Notes: a model not told the origin generated them from the sequence alone. DNA of 45,188 nt from Bacillota bacterium (GCA_021785975.1 JAJYOE010000010.1:1-45188); one strand, 5' to 3'. Counted from the first letter of the stretch, positions 1-10,064 are shown. Translations and numbers: made by a program.

Positions 1-157
1 CTGTATAGACTGCTGTTTGAATGACAACAGGATATTGGATGGAAGCTGCAGATACATGTTTTGCAACGCTATGTGCACTTACTGTCATGCCTGCGCCCAT
101 CATGCCTACGAGCATGCCAGAGGTAAGCACAGATAATGCTAATTTATTCATTTTCAT
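1..157 (-). CDS. Secreted protein N-terminus (signal peptide), partial at window edge
   Basis: Reverse strand reads GGAGGATACTTAAATG then MKMNKLALSVLTSGMLVGMMGAGMTVSAHSVAKHVSAASIQYPVVIQTAVYT; strong SD and Sec signal peptide, runs off the left edge (not in ORF track because truncated). Confidence 0.7.
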   Translation of the reverse strand, partial: MKMNKLALSVLTSGMLVGMMGAGMTVSAHSVAKHVSAASIQYPVVIQTAVYT

Positions 158-310
158 TTAAGTATCCTCCTAAATATGTTGTGTCAACACCATTTAACAA
201 TATGTAATTTTACATTTATTTTATTTTGACAACAGGCTCATATGAATGAATGTATACAGTACATAAAGACGATATCCGTATAATACATTTGAGTCACCTT
301 GTAGAAAAAT

Positions 311-345
311 GAAAAAACCAGAGATGTCATATCCCTGGTTTCTCT
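311..345 (-). terminator. Intrinsic terminator downstream of trxB
   Basis: On minus strand AAACCAG...CTGGTTT stem followed by TTTTCATTTTT. Confidence 0.6.
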
Positions 346-390
346 ACTAATAGAACTTCATGAGATCAATATTTTGCCATCGGACTTTTG

Positions 391-1356
391 TTATTTTGCG
401 GCAGAAACCGACCAGTCATGAACAGACGAACCTTCCAAAAATTTCTCAACATCAAGCGCCGCTTTGCATCCAGATCCAGCAGCCGTTACTGCCTGACGAT
501 ACCTGGAATCCATCACGTCACCGCAGGCAAAAACACCTTCTACGCTGGTGGCCGTGGTCACCCCATCGGTTACAATGTACCCCACATTATCCGTCTTCAC
601 CTGCCCAGCTAAAAATGCAGTGTTAGGGGAATGGCCAATGGCGACAAAAATCCCGTCGGTTTCAATCTGGCGCTGTTCACCAGTTGTGTTATCGATCACA
701 TCCAGTGCGTTGACTTTGTTGTCCTGCGCATGAACTTCCATAGGCGTTACGTTAAGCAACCATTTGATTTTCGGATTTTCCCTGGCACGTTCCTGCATCA
801 CTTTAGAAGCGCGAAGTTCATCTCTGCGATGAACGATCGTCACCTCACTTGCAAATTTGGTCAGGAAAGTGGCTTCCTCCATCGCGGAATCGCCGCCGCC
901 AATCACCAGAATGCGTTTGTTGCGAAAGAAAAACCCGTCGCAGGTTGCACACGTGGAAACGCCCTTGCCGATGAGTTCCGACTCTCCTTTGATGCCAAGC
1001 ATCTTAGCCGATGCACCTGTCGAAATAATCAATGAATCGGCTTCATATTCATCTTCCTCGTTCACCGTCACATGAAACGGGCGTTTGCTGAGATCAATGG
1101 AAGTGACCCATCCGGTTTCAAATTCGGCGCCGAATTTCTCCGCCTGAGCACGCATGTTATTCATCAGTTCCGGCCCCATGATCCCATCTTCAAAGCCCGG
1201 AAAGTTTTCGACCTCAGTCGTAAGTGTCAATTGTCCGCCTGGTTCATTACCCTCAATCACCAGCGGCTCCAGGTTGGCTCTTGCCGCGTAAATGGCTGCC
1301 GTCAAACCGGCAGGACCTGTGCCCAAAATCATTAAACGCAAATGTCTGTTCGCCAT
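391..1356 (-). CDS. trxB: Thioredoxin-disulfide reductase
   Basis: GTGPAGLTAAIYAARA FAD motif, CATCDGFFF redox motif, GGGDSAMEEA NADPH motif; SD GAGG before the ATG at 1356 (MANRHL). Confidence 0.95.
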   Translation of the reverse strand: MANRHLRLMILGTGPAGLTAAIYAARANLEPLVIEGNEPGGQLTLTTEVENFPGFEDGIMGPELMNNMRAQAEKFGAEFETGWVTSIDLSKRPFHVTVNEEDEYEADSLIISTGASAKMLGIKGESELIGKGVSTCATCDGFFFRNKRILVIGGGDSAMEEATFLTKFASEVTIVHRRDELRASKVMQERARENPKIKWLLNVTPMEVHAQDNKVNALDVIDNTTGEQRQIETDGIFVAIGHSPNTAFLAGQVKTDNVGYIVTDGVTTATSVEGVFACGDVMDSRYRQAVTAAGSGCKAALDVEKFLEGSSVHDWSVSAAK

Positions 1357-1481
1357 TATCATCATCCTCAATAAAAAAAGTTATTTTTTTCATAGTATAT
1401 CCATTTCGGACGTTTCAGCAAGCGTATTATAATTCTGCTATACTGATGGTTGAATTCGTGCATCTTCAAGGGGGAGTCACA

Positions 1482-2357
1482 TTGCAAAAGGATCTCCGTC
1501 AGCAATCGATGAGTCAATTGATTGACAACATCTATCATCAGTATCGGAGATACTTTCCACAACTTTTTATCATCAGCCTCTTCTTTGAACTTCCACAACT
1601 GATACTCAGTTCCGTAATACAGGCACATTCCGACAATAACCTCAATTGGCAATTGCTCAGCAGTGGAAAAGCTGGCATGCAACAATTTTTTACACAACTT
1701 CAAACTTACTTAACCGTTCATGGCGGATTGACAGTTGCCGTGCTAGGTCTCATCGTTACCCTGCTGAATTTGAACGTGTTTACGCCTATACTGAATGGCA
1801 GCTTCTACTCTCTTGCTAATGATGTGCTTTCCGGCAATACCGGCAGCAATTCATTGTTGAAAATTACCGTTAGTCATACCCTTCAACAAGCTAGAAAACG
1901 CTGGCCTGCTTTTTTATCCACCCTATGGTTGCTCATCGGTCTCTCGTTTGCGGGCGTAATTCTTTTTGGTCTATTCGCACTGGTTTTATCGCTGATCCCG
2001 GGATTGCAATTCATACTGGTCATCTTGTATCTTGCTGCACTGGTTGCTTTACTATGGATAGTGGTCAGACTATCATTTACCTTTACCGCCGTGGTTATTG
2101 AGGAAAAAAGCAATTGGGACGCGATCAGGCGCTCCTTGTCTCTGACAAAGTACCGATTCTGGTTTTTGTTTATGATGCTCATCCTCTCTCAGTTGGTTTT
2201 ATCCTTTGCCGACATGGGATTCAGCTCGCTGGTGTCACCACTTCCAGGCATATGGGTACAGACATTTTTAGGTTGGATTTTTACCATTATCATCCAACCT
2301 TTATATGCACTGGTAGTTGTCAACTTGTTTTGGGATTTCAGACGCCATGACAGTTAA
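1482..2357 (+). CDS. Integral membrane protein of unknown function (about 6 TM)
   Basis: Hydrophobic ORF; likely TTG start at 1482 preceded by SD AGGGGGAG, so the upstream part of the ORF-track call is spurious. Confidence 0.65.
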   Translation: MQKDLRQQSMSQLIDNIYHQYRRYFPQLFIISLFFELPQLILSSVIQAHSDNNLNWQLLSSGKAGMQQFFTQLQTYLTVHGGLTVAVLGLIVTLLNLNVFTPILNGSFYSLANDVLSGNTGSNSLLKITVSHTLQQARKRWPAFLSTLWLLIGLSFAGVILFGLFALVLSLIPGLQFILVILYLAALVALLWIVVRLSFTFTAVVIEEKSNWDAIRRSLSLTKYRFWFLFMMLILSQLVLSFADMGFSSLVSPLPGIWVQTFLGWIFTIIIQPLYALVVVNLFWDFRRHDS

Positions 2358-3467
2358 CTAGTCAACAAAAAAATCCATGATGGCTCCATCGTGAGCATTG
2401 ACGATCGTGAGGTACAAGTGATCAATTAAATTTACCTCTTCTATCGTAGTAGGCTGTCCACGCTCATTCTGAATGATTCGTACGATTGGTCTGCCGGGAA
2501 AGTTGGGATTAGTATTTTTTATGATCGCAGTTCGTCCGTCGCTAAGTTTGACTTCTGTTCCAATCGGATACATCGATACTTTTTTGCTGAATAACGCCAC
2601 TATATTTAAGTCGTATTCCGTTTCCACTTTACTATAAAGATATTCCATCACTTCAGAGGGCAACATGCCTCTTCGATAAGGGCGATGCATGACCATCGCA
2701 TCATACACATCAGCGACAGCGAGGATTTTCCCGAACAGGTGAATCTCATCGCCTACAAGTCCCCTTGGATATCCGGATCCATTCAAGCGTTCATGGTGTT
2801 GAAAAGCACAATGTGCCACGAGATATGACAACTCATGCTGCTTTACCAACACTTCGTGGCCAAGCTCCGCATGTTTTTTTATTTGTTCATATTCTTCTGA
2901 AGTTAATTTTCCAGGTTTATTCAATATTTCTTTTGGGACCCATATCTTCCCGATATCATGCAGCATGGCACCTAATCCAAGGTCGATCAGCATACTATCT
3001 GTTAACCCCATGCTGACACCAATGATCATTGCATAAATGGCCACATTTATCGAGTGGATGTAGGTTTGGTTGTCATAAGTGGCGACACTGGCAAGATCCT
3101 CTTCTAAAATAGTAGTGCCCTGAATAATGGAGAGCAAATTTTTCATTTGATCTCGCATTGATTTAGCGATGTCGCGATCAATAGACACCTTGTCGAGAGT
3201 AACGTTGTTTTTCCACAAATCCCATTGATCCCTTAATATTGTTTGGGTTTCCAAACGCAATTCCATTGGAACTGCCTCTTTGATGTCAATGCCTTCAGTG
3301 ACTTCGTCGTCGATATAGACCACAGCGAAATCTCTTTGAATTTTATCGATAAACGTTTCCCGAATTTCCACTCCCTTGGATAAAAGCACTCGTCCATGCT
3401 CATCGTAAAGCGTTCTCCCCAATCTCATTCCGGGTCGCAGTAACGATGATGAAATCTGTCGTGACAA
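2358..3467 (-). CDS. HD-GYP domain c-di-GMP phosphodiesterase
   Basis: LGLGAMLHDIGKIWVPKEILNKPGKLTSEEYEQIKKHAELG...HHERLNGSGYPRGL; likely TTG start at 3467 with SD GGGAGG. Confidence 0.9.
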   Translation of the reverse strand: MSRQISSSLLRPGMRLGRTLYDEHGRVLLSKGVEIRETFIDKIQRDFAVVYIDDEVTEGIDIKEAVPMELRLETQTILRDQWDLWKNNVTLDKVSIDRDIAKSMRDQMKNLLSIIQGTTILEEDLASVATYDNQTYIHSINVAIYAMIIGVSMGLTDSMLIDLGLGAMLHDIGKIWVPKEILNKPGKLTSEEYEQIKKHAELGHEVLVKQHELSYLVAHCAFQHHERLNGSGYPRGLVGDEIHLFGKILAVADVYDAMVMHRPYRRGMLPSEVMEYLYSKVETEYDLNIVALFSKKVSMYPIGTEVKLSDGRTAIIKNTNPNFPGRPIVRIIQNERGQPTTIEEVNLIDHLYLTIVNAHDGAIMDFFVD

Positions 3468-3504
3468 TGGGCTACCTCCCGTGAAAACATCTGTCAAATG
3501 ATGA

Positions 3505-4127
3505 TTATATTGAACGCAGGGACCCGCCATCAATGAAGATAGTTTCCCCGGTCATATAGATATTTGCTGCAGATAATAGAAAAGCCGCCACTTTCGCAAA
3601 CTCTTCTGGGCGTCCGTATCTCCCAAGCGTATATTCGCTTCATATTCTCCCGCACTGCTTCCATAGAGATACCTAATCGCTCGGCACTCGCCCTATCGAG
3701 TTGCAAGATACGGTCTGTCAAAATTCTACCTGGAGCCAAATGGTGAACAAGGATACCGTCTTTTGCGACTTCCCTTGCGAGGGATTTTAACATCCCTACG
3801 ACTCCGGTGCGTATGGCATTCGAAAGAATGAGATTTGGAATCGGCTCTTTCACAGATAGAGACGATATATTTAGTATTCTTCCACACTTGTTCGCCCTCA
3901 TCAATGGAAGGGTTTCCCTAATCAGTCTGACCACACTGAGCAAATTAAGGTCAAATGCCCGCTGCCAATCCTCATCTGATACTTGATCGAATCCGCCAGG
4001 CGGAGGTATCCCGCATTGGTCACCAGCAGATCAATACTGCCCCAAATAGCACTGGTTGCTTGAATGAGACGGCGAACCGACTGGCAAGAGTCACACTGCA
4101 CCCTTCCCGTAATAGATTAGCGAAAGA
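3505..4127 (-). pseudogene. Decayed SDR-family oxidoreductase (3-oxoacyl-ACP reductase-like)
   Basis: Pieces ANLLREGCSVTLASR / GSIDLLVTNAG / PPPGGFDQVSDEDWQRAFDLNLLSVVRLIRETLPLM / ...ENMKR / TLGRYGRPEEFAKVAAFLLSAANIYMTGETIFIDGGSLRSI* lie in different frames; N-terminal Rossmann glycine motif and residues between the second strand and NAG are missing. Confidence 0.85.
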
Positions 4128-5174
4128 TCATGACAAGGCACTCCGCAAATCCATCGGAGGAGAGAATACACCCTTTTCCGTAACTATTGCAGTAATCAAT
4201 TCATGAGGTGTCACATCAAAGGCTGGGTTATAAACTGTAATATCATTTGGTGCCACCATTCGACCATTAAACTTAGTAATTTCCTCTGCGGCGCGCTCTT
4301 CGATCGGAATCTGTTGCCCATGGTCAATACCGAGGTCCACCGTGGAAGTCGGAGCCGCCACATAGAACGGAATGCCAAAATGATGAGCGAGCACCGCAAC
4401 ACTGTAGGTACCGATTTTGTTCGCCGTGTCACCATTTGCCGCTATTCTGTCCGCGCCCACCATGACCGCCTGAATTTTCCCCTGACTCATGACGGTTGCT
4501 GCCATGTTGTCGCAAATCAATGTCACGTCAATCCCGGCCTGTTGCAGTTCCCATGCCGTTAGTCTCGCTCCCTGAAGGACTGGTCTGGTCTCGTCTGCAA
4601 AGACCTTGAAGTCAACACCGCGTTCTTTGGCAATGTAAAAACCGGATAGTGCCGTGCCATACCTGCTGGTCGCCAATGCCCCTGCATTGCAATGGGTAAG
4701 CACTCCCATTCCCTCCTTGATCAGTGCCGCCAGGTGTTCGCCAATGATGCGGTTTGCAGCTTCATCTTCAAGGTCGATCGCCCTCGCTTCATCCTGTAGC
4801 GCCGTCAGCTTATGCTCAACAGACAGCCCCTTTTCGTGATCCCACCTTTGCTTCATCCTTCGCAGCGCCCATTCCAGATTCACTGCAGTAGGCCTTGCGC
4901 TCATTAGATAACGAGTGTATTCTTCCACCGAATCGTTTAGTGCGGTGGACGCACGCTTTTTCGATGCGTCAAGCACTCCCAAATACAACCCGTAGGCTGC
5001 GGCAATACCGATCGCAGGAGCTCCGCGGACCAGCATATTGCGTATGGACCAAAATACATCCTCAACCGTATACAAATCCACGTATTTGATTTCCTCAGGC
5101 AACCGAGTCTGATCCAACAGCACTATCTTGTCTTGATTAAATCTTACCGATCGAAAGCTGTCATCGATGCTCAC
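4128..5174 (-). CDS. mtnA: S-methyl-5-thioribose-1-phosphate isomerase
   Basis: IRNMLVRGAPAIGIAAAYG, VLTHCNAGALAT, GADRIAANGDTANKIGTY motifs; GTG start after SD AGGTGG. Confidence 0.93.
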   Translation of the reverse strand: MSIDDSFRSVRFNQDKIVLLDQTRLPEEIKYVDLYTVEDVFWSIRNMLVRGAPAIGIAAAYGLYLGVLDASKKRASTALNDSVEEYTRYLMSARPTAVNLEWALRRMKQRWDHEKGLSVEHKLTALQDEARAIDLEDEAANRIIGEHLAALIKEGMGVLTHCNAGALATSRYGTALSGFYIAKERGVDFKVFADETRPVLQGARLTAWELQQAGIDVTLICDNMAATVMSQGKIQAVMVGADRIAANGDTANKIGTYSVAVLAHHFGIPFYVAAPTSTVDLGIDHGQQIPIEERAAEEITKFNGRMVAPNDITVYNPAFDVTPHELITAIVTEKGVFSPPMDLRSALS

Positions 5175-5264
5175 TATTTTCCCACCTTTATTTCACAAAA
5201 GCTTTACTACACTGCAGACATGCCTTTCATGGTTTCCACTATATCACGGATCACAAAATCCGCA

Positions 5265-5293
5265 CAAAAAAAAGGCGCATAAGCGCCTTTTTC
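5265..5293 (-). terminator. Intrinsic terminator of fixABCX operon
   Basis: AAAAAGGCGC-TTAT-GCGCCTTTTTTTT on minus strand, just downstream of fixX. Confidence 0.9.
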
Positions 5294-5326
5294 AAGTGCA
5301 TTCAAATGATATCGGCAATTGTTCAA

Positions 5327-5608
5327 TCAACCGAACTTGTACGTAATTCCATAACCGCCTTTTGGATAGACCCACTCAATGTTGTAATGGGGGCAACCAA
5401 TGCGGCATGTGCCGCATTCCACACAGTTTTCAAACGCCACAGAGGTCATTTTCTCTTCATCATGCCATTGGTACACTTCTGCCGGGCAGAAGAACTGGCA
5501 TTCTTTTGTCTCACAATGGAGGCAAACATCCTGATCCTTAATAATCAGGTGAGAATTCTCATCGACTTTGTAGCGGATTGTGTATAACTTTTCAGCAATG
5601 GTACTCAT
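5327..5608 (-). CDS. fixX: Ferredoxin-like protein FixX
   Basis: CLHCETKECQFFCPAEVY...CVECGTCRIGCPHYNIEWVYPKGGYGI; ATGA overlap with fixC. Confidence 0.92.
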   Translation of the reverse strand: MSTIAEKLYTIRYKVDENSHLIIKDQDVCLHCETKECQFFCPAEVYQWHDEEKMTSVAFENCVECGTCRIGCPHYNIEWVYPKGGYGITYKFG

Positions 5609-6915
5609 CCGTTAATCGACCTCCATCCCTTGATTCCTAATTTGATGAGATTGGCTGTTCCACCTGCAGCTTCGCGCAATCCACGAATGGCTGCTTTTTG
5701 TTTTTCTGCTTTACTGATGCCATCAATCAATAGCATTTGATAGGCGGCATCATTCAACGCAGCCGGTAATCTATCAAACAGGTTTGGATCGATTTCGTTC
5801 AACAAACCATGCAGTCCCTGATACTTCTTCAGGTCCTTGTGAATGAAAGATTCGCGAACGCGCCGATCATAACCATATAATCCAGCTTTGCTGAAATCTC
5901 CTTTGGCATGGGCTTCAATAATCGCCTCTGCCGCATACTTGCCGGAAGTCATGGCGAGGTTGGTGCCCTCGCGATGCACGAAGTTGACAAGTTGGGCCGC
6001 GTCTCCGCAAATCACCCATCCGTTGCCGGAAAGTGGCGGGATGGCATGAAAACCGCCTTCTGGAATAAGGTGAGCTGCATATTCCTTGCCTTCTCCACCT
6101 TGTAGCAGTTTCCTGATCATCGGATGTTGCTTGACGTTCTCGATCAATTCATAGGGGCGGATTTTCGTGCGCTTAAGGTCACTGACCATCACACCCACAC
6201 CAAAGGAAATGGTTTCCTGGTTCGTATACATAAAACCCAGTCCCGCCATTCCACCAAGTTGACCAATAAACTCAGTGGTGACTCCTTCATCCCCTTCAAG
6301 ATTGAAGCGATCCATGATTTTTTCTTTTGGCATCGCGATCACTTCTTTTACAGCGAGGGAAACCTGATCTGGCTGCCATTCACGATGGACGCCAAGTTGC
6401 TTGCCTAAAAGGGAGTTGACCCCATCCGCAACTACCACTACATTCGCATACAAATCACCTTCTTCACGATCTGTGCGAACCCCTACCACACGGTCGCCTT
6501 CTCGCAAAAGGTCAGTGACGACCGTTTCATAGATGTTGAGAGAACCCGCCTGTTCCGCTTTACTGGCAAACCATTGGTCGAATTTGACACGAAGTCCTGT
6601 CCACGAATTGGTCGGTTCTTTAAACGCTTCATTGCGGTGCCCCATCGTGACGACAGAGTCTTTACCTAAAAGCCACAAGCGTTGCTCCACTACGCGCCTT
6701 TCAAGCGGTGCCTCTTTCCAAAATTCCGGTATGATATCTTCCAATTGCTTGCGATAGAGCACCCCACCAAAAATATTTTTGGCGCCGGGAAACTCTCCGC
6801 GTTCAATCAGCACTACTTTCAGACCTGCTTTTGCCATCATATAGGCTGCTGCGCTGCCTGCCGGTCCGCCACCAACGATGATGGCATCAAAACGTTCCGT
6901 TGCCAACTTCATCAC
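5605..6915 (-). CDS. fixC: ETF-quinone oxidoreductase FixC
   Basis: DAIIVGGGPAGSAAAYMMAKAGLKVVLIERGEFPGAKNIFGG and GWVICGDAAQLVNFVHREGTNLAMTSG. Confidence 0.93.
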   Translation of the reverse strand: MMKLATERFDAIIVGGGPAGSAAAYMMAKAGLKVVLIERGEFPGAKNIFGGVLYRKQLEDIIPEFWKEAPLERRVVEQRLWLLGKDSVVTMGHRNEAFKEPTNSWTGLRVKFDQWFASKAEQAGSLNIYETVVTDLLREGDRVVGVRTDREEGDLYANVVVVADGVNSLLGKQLGVHREWQPDQVSLAVKEVIAMPKEKIMDRFNLEGDEGVTTEFIGQLGGMAGLGFMYTNQETISFGVGVMVSDLKRTKIRPYELIENVKQHPMIRKLLQGGEGKEYAAHLIPEGGFHAIPPLSGNGWVICGDAAQLVNFVHREGTNLAMTSGKYAAEAIIEAHAKGDFSKAGLYGYDRRVRESFIHKDLKKYQGLHGLLNEIDPNLFDRLPAALNDAAYQMLLIDGISKAEKQKAAIRGLREAAGGTANLIKLGIKGWRSING

Positions 6916-6932
6916 TCCCGTCTCAAATTACC

Positions 6933-8066
6933 TTATGATTGTATGGAGGCCGCCACTGATGCATTGGCTGCGCTTGAATTTGTCGCAAACGGCAATGCGC
7001 GTTTTTCCTTCACAGCCTTAATGATAGCCGGGACGATTTCGTAAAGATCGCCGACAATACCATAGTGCGCCACTTTGAAAATTGGCGCATCCGGATCGCG
7101 GTTGATGGCCACAATCACATCAGAATTTTGCATCCCCACCACGTGTTGAACCGCACCGGAAATCCCAATCGCAAAATACAGTTTCGACCTGACCGTGGAA
7201 CCAGTCTGACCCACTTGATGATCGTGATCAATCCACTTCAGATCGACGACAGCGCGGGAGGCGCCAACGACGCCGCCAAGTGCATCCGCCAGTTCCTGTA
7301 ACAGCTTGAATCCATCCGGACTGCCGAGACCTTTGCCTCCAGCCACGATAATCTCATGATCCTCAAGATTGATGCGGTCCGTTTGCTCAAGAAAATCGAG
7401 TACTTCTGTAACCACTTCTTCTTCGCGCATTGGCGAAGGGACATCAATAATTTCGCCCGAACGAGAAGCGTCAGCGGGAAGTTCCAAAAATACTCCTGGT
7501 CTTGCGGTCGCCATTTGTGGCTTATATTGTTTACATAAAATCGTAGCTAACATTTTTTCGGAAAAAGCGGGTCGGCTGGCTTGCAACAGGCGGTTTTCAT
7601 CCACATCGAGTTGTGTGCAGTCAGCGGTCAATCCTGTTGGCAAATGCGTCGCAATAGCCCCTGCCAGGTCACGCCCCGTATAGGTTGCGCCCATCAACAC
7701 AATTTCAGGCTTGAAAGTGCGAATCACATCAAGACTGACGCGGCTGTAGGGACGCGTACGATACTTTTCTAGTACTGGAGAGTCACTCATATATACTTTA
7801 TCCGCACCGCGTCTAATGGCTTCTTCAGCTAGATGACGCACATTGTGCCCCATGACCAACGCGTACACCGGTGCATTAATTTTCGTTGCCATTCTTTTCG
7901 CTTCGCCAAGAAGTTGCCAGGAGACCTTTTTTGCTACCCCTGCGCGTTGCTCCACGACGACCATGATGCCAAGGTAATCGGAAAAATCCTGCTCCGGAAC
8001 AGGCTGTACCCTGCTTGCCCCTTTTGGCTCCGCAGCTTTTTGGTTTACATTTTGCTCTTCAGCCAC
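6933..8066 (-). CDS. fixB: Electron transfer flavoprotein alpha subunit FixB
   Basis: ETF-alpha C-terminal VVGASRAVVDLKWIDHDHQVGQTGSTVRSKLYFAIGISGAVQHVVGM...NRDPDAPIFKVAHYGIVGDL; GTG start at 8066 after SD GGGGGA. Confidence 0.92.
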   Translation of the reverse strand: MAEEQNVNQKAAEPKGASRVQPVPEQDFSDYLGIMVVVEQRAGVAKKVSWQLLGEAKRMATKINAPVYALVMGHNVRHLAEEAIRRGADKVYMSDSPVLEKYRTRPYSRVSLDVIRTFKPEIVLMGATYTGRDLAGAIATHLPTGLTADCTQLDVDENRLLQASRPAFSEKMLATILCKQYKPQMATARPGVFLELPADASRSGEIIDVPSPMREEEVVTEVLDFLEQTDRINLEDHEIIVAGGKGLGSPDGFKLLQELADALGGVVGASRAVVDLKWIDHDHQVGQTGSTVRSKLYFAIGISGAVQHVVGMQNSDVIVAINRDPDAPIFKVAHYGIVGDLYEIVPAIIKAVKEKRALPFATNSSAANASVAASIQS

Positions 8067-8080
8067 AGTGATTCCCCCTT

Positions 8081-8908
8081 CTACCATCCAAGCCTGGTCG
8101 GTAATTCGGTTGACCAGAGTTGTTCTATGAGTTCACTTGCCACCACAGCTACGTTGTCGCCTTCCAGCATTTTGGTGTCAATCTTTCTTGGTTCTGGAAC
8201 CCATGTTTTTGAAACAATCGTCGGTGAACCTTTAAGCCCGATCTTTGCACGGTCGATATCCGCAAAGTCGTTGGTGGTCCAGACGACAGGCTTAAAACGC
8301 GATGCATTGATGACACCGGGTAAACTGGCTCGCCTTGGTTTGTTTAATTCCGTCAGCACGGTCACCACGACCGGCAACTTGGTTTTCACCACTTCAATGC
8401 CGTCTTCCAGATGACGATGAACGGTAATAGTCTTGTCTTTATCGCTGAGCTCCACTACTTTTTCAACGTACGTCAATTGTTCATAGTCCAACCTGCACGC
8501 AACGCCGGGACCTACCTGGCCGGTGTCTCCATCAAGAGTTTGCTTGCCGCAAAAGACGACATCCACTGGTCCAAATTCCTCTGCCACTTTCTTCACGGTC
8601 ATTCCCACCACGTAAGAAGTCGCCAGCGTGTCAGCGCCTGCAAACGCACGGTCACTGACGAGTACTGCACGATCAGCCCCCATAGAGATACATTGTTTCA
8701 GCGCTTTATCCGCTGAAGGGGGACCCATGGAGACGACCGTTACTTCTGCGCCCATTTCATCTTTGAACCGAAGCGCCTCTTCCAGCCCATGCAAATCATA
8801 ATAATTGACAATTGCCGGTACACCTTGACGGACCAACGTATTGGTGTTGGGATCAATGCGGATTTCCCGGCTATCTGGCACTTGCTTCACACACACCACA
8901 ATGTGCAT
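8081..8908 (-). CDS. fixA: Electron transfer flavoprotein beta subunit FixA
   Basis: MHIVVCVKQVPDS, GLEEALRFKDE, ETF-beta signature VVTVLTELNKPRRASLPGVINA. Confidence 0.92.
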   Translation of the reverse strand: MHIVVCVKQVPDSREIRIDPNTNTLVRQGVPAIVNYYDLHGLEEALRFKDEMGAEVTVVSMGPPSADKALKQCISMGADRAVLVSDRAFAGADTLATSYVVGMTVKKVAEEFGPVDVVFCGKQTLDGDTGQVGPGVACRLDYEQLTYVEKVVELSDKDKTITVHRHLEDGIEVVKTKLPVVVTVLTELNKPRRASLPGVINASRFKPVVWTTNDFADIDRAKIGLKGSPTIVSKTWVPEPRKIDTKMLEGDNVAVVASELIEQLWSTELPTRLGW

Positions 8909-8986
8909 GCCAGTTCACCTACCCATTTGAGAAATTGTTCACATACTCATCAGCTAAAAATATCTATAATCCTGTATGAAACTAAA

Positions 8987-9004
8987 TTGTGAATTATTGC
9001 ACAA
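8987..9004. promoter_or_regulatory. Rex-operator-like palindrome upstream of fixABCX
   Basis: TTGTGAATTATTGCACAA, 17/18 to TTGTGAAWWWWTTCACAA. Confidence 0.6.
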
Positions 9005-9137
9005 GGTACCCGCAATATCGTTCACTGATGAGGTTAGACGTTATGAACTAATTAAAGACTATAACGGATTTGTCGATTTGGCAATAGACTAATTGCAAAA
9101 ATTTCAGAAATTCGTGCGCATGATTTCACAATTTTGT

Positions 9138-10061
9138 TTATTTTGCGAGTAAATTTTCCAAGGCGTCTTCAATCGTACGATATTCAAACTCAAACTCTTC
9201 TGCAGTTGCTTTTGCAGGGACCACTTTTTGACCGGTCAAAATTAAATTCCCCGCTTCACCCAGCACCGCCTTAATCGCAAACGCAGGCACAGGCAGACTG
9301 CTATGCGTCCCTAGTTGTGCCGCAACGGCCTTCCCCAGTTCGCGCATAGTCACTGGCGCTGGCGCCGTCACATTAACCGCACCTTTTAACTCCTGATGAT
9401 CGAGCATAAAGGTGAGTAACTTGACCACATCATCAATATGCACCCAGGATACCCACTGCTTTCCGCTCCCGATGGTTCCGCCCACTCGCATGCGGTAGGG
9501 GAGAACTAAGCGAGGCAACGCACCCCCTTCACGAGAAAGCACAATGCCAAGGCGAGCTAGCACCACCCTCACACCGAAATCATTCGCCCTTAATGCTGCC
9601 TCTTCCCAAGCCCCTGATACCTCGGCAAGAAAATCCTTGAACCCTGGCGTTGAATCTTCCGTGAATACGTCGTTGTCACTTGGACCGTAATAGCCCACTG
9701 CAGAAGCATTGACCAGCACTTTTGGAGGAACTGTGGCAGTTTCCATCCAGTTGACGAGCATATTCGTGGTACTGATACGGCTTTGCAAAATGGCATTTTT
9801 TGTTTCATTCGTCCACCTTCCACTAAAGATAGACTGTCCTGCAAGGTTGACCACACCATCAAACGGCTTTTCTTTGGCCGCTTTTTCCCATTCGCTCTTG
9901 TCTAGTGGAAGCCTCAACACCCGCTCGTCCTTCAAGGTTGATCGAAAAGGCGCCCTTGTTCCAATCGCGATATGATCTCCTCTGCCTAGCAAGTGAGTGA
10001 TCAGCGCTTTTCCTACAAGTCCCGTTCCACCAATAATCAGATACCTCGACACCATCGACAC
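9138..10061 (-). CDS. TIGR01777-family NAD-dependent epimerase (YfcH-like)
   Basis: YLIIGGTGLVGKALITHLL, VNLAGQSIFSGRWT, VNASAVGYYG, WVSWVHIDD. Confidence 0.9.
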   Translation of the reverse strand: MSMVSRYLIIGGTGLVGKALITHLLGRGDHIAIGTRAPFRSTLKDERVLRLPLDKSEWEKAAKEKPFDGVVNLAGQSIFSGRWTNETKNAILQSRISTTNMLVNWMETATVPPKVLVNASAVGYYGPSDNDVFTEDSTPGFKDFLAEVSGAWEEAALRANDFGVRVVLARLGIVLSREGGALPRLVLPYRMRVGGTIGSGKQWVSWVHIDDVVKLLTFMLDHQELKGAVNVTAPAPVTMRELGKAVAAQLGTHSSLPVPAFAIKAVLGEAGNLILTGQKVVPAKATAEEFEFEYRTIEDALENLLAK

Positions 10062-10064
10062 CCC

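Noticed and set aside
1224-1481. N-terminal extension of ORF 1224..2357
   Set aside because: It runs antisense through trxB; the SD AGGGGGAG supports the TTG start at 1482.
5327-8908. Nitrogen fixation island
   Set aside because: Only fixABCX is present; no nif genes in the window.
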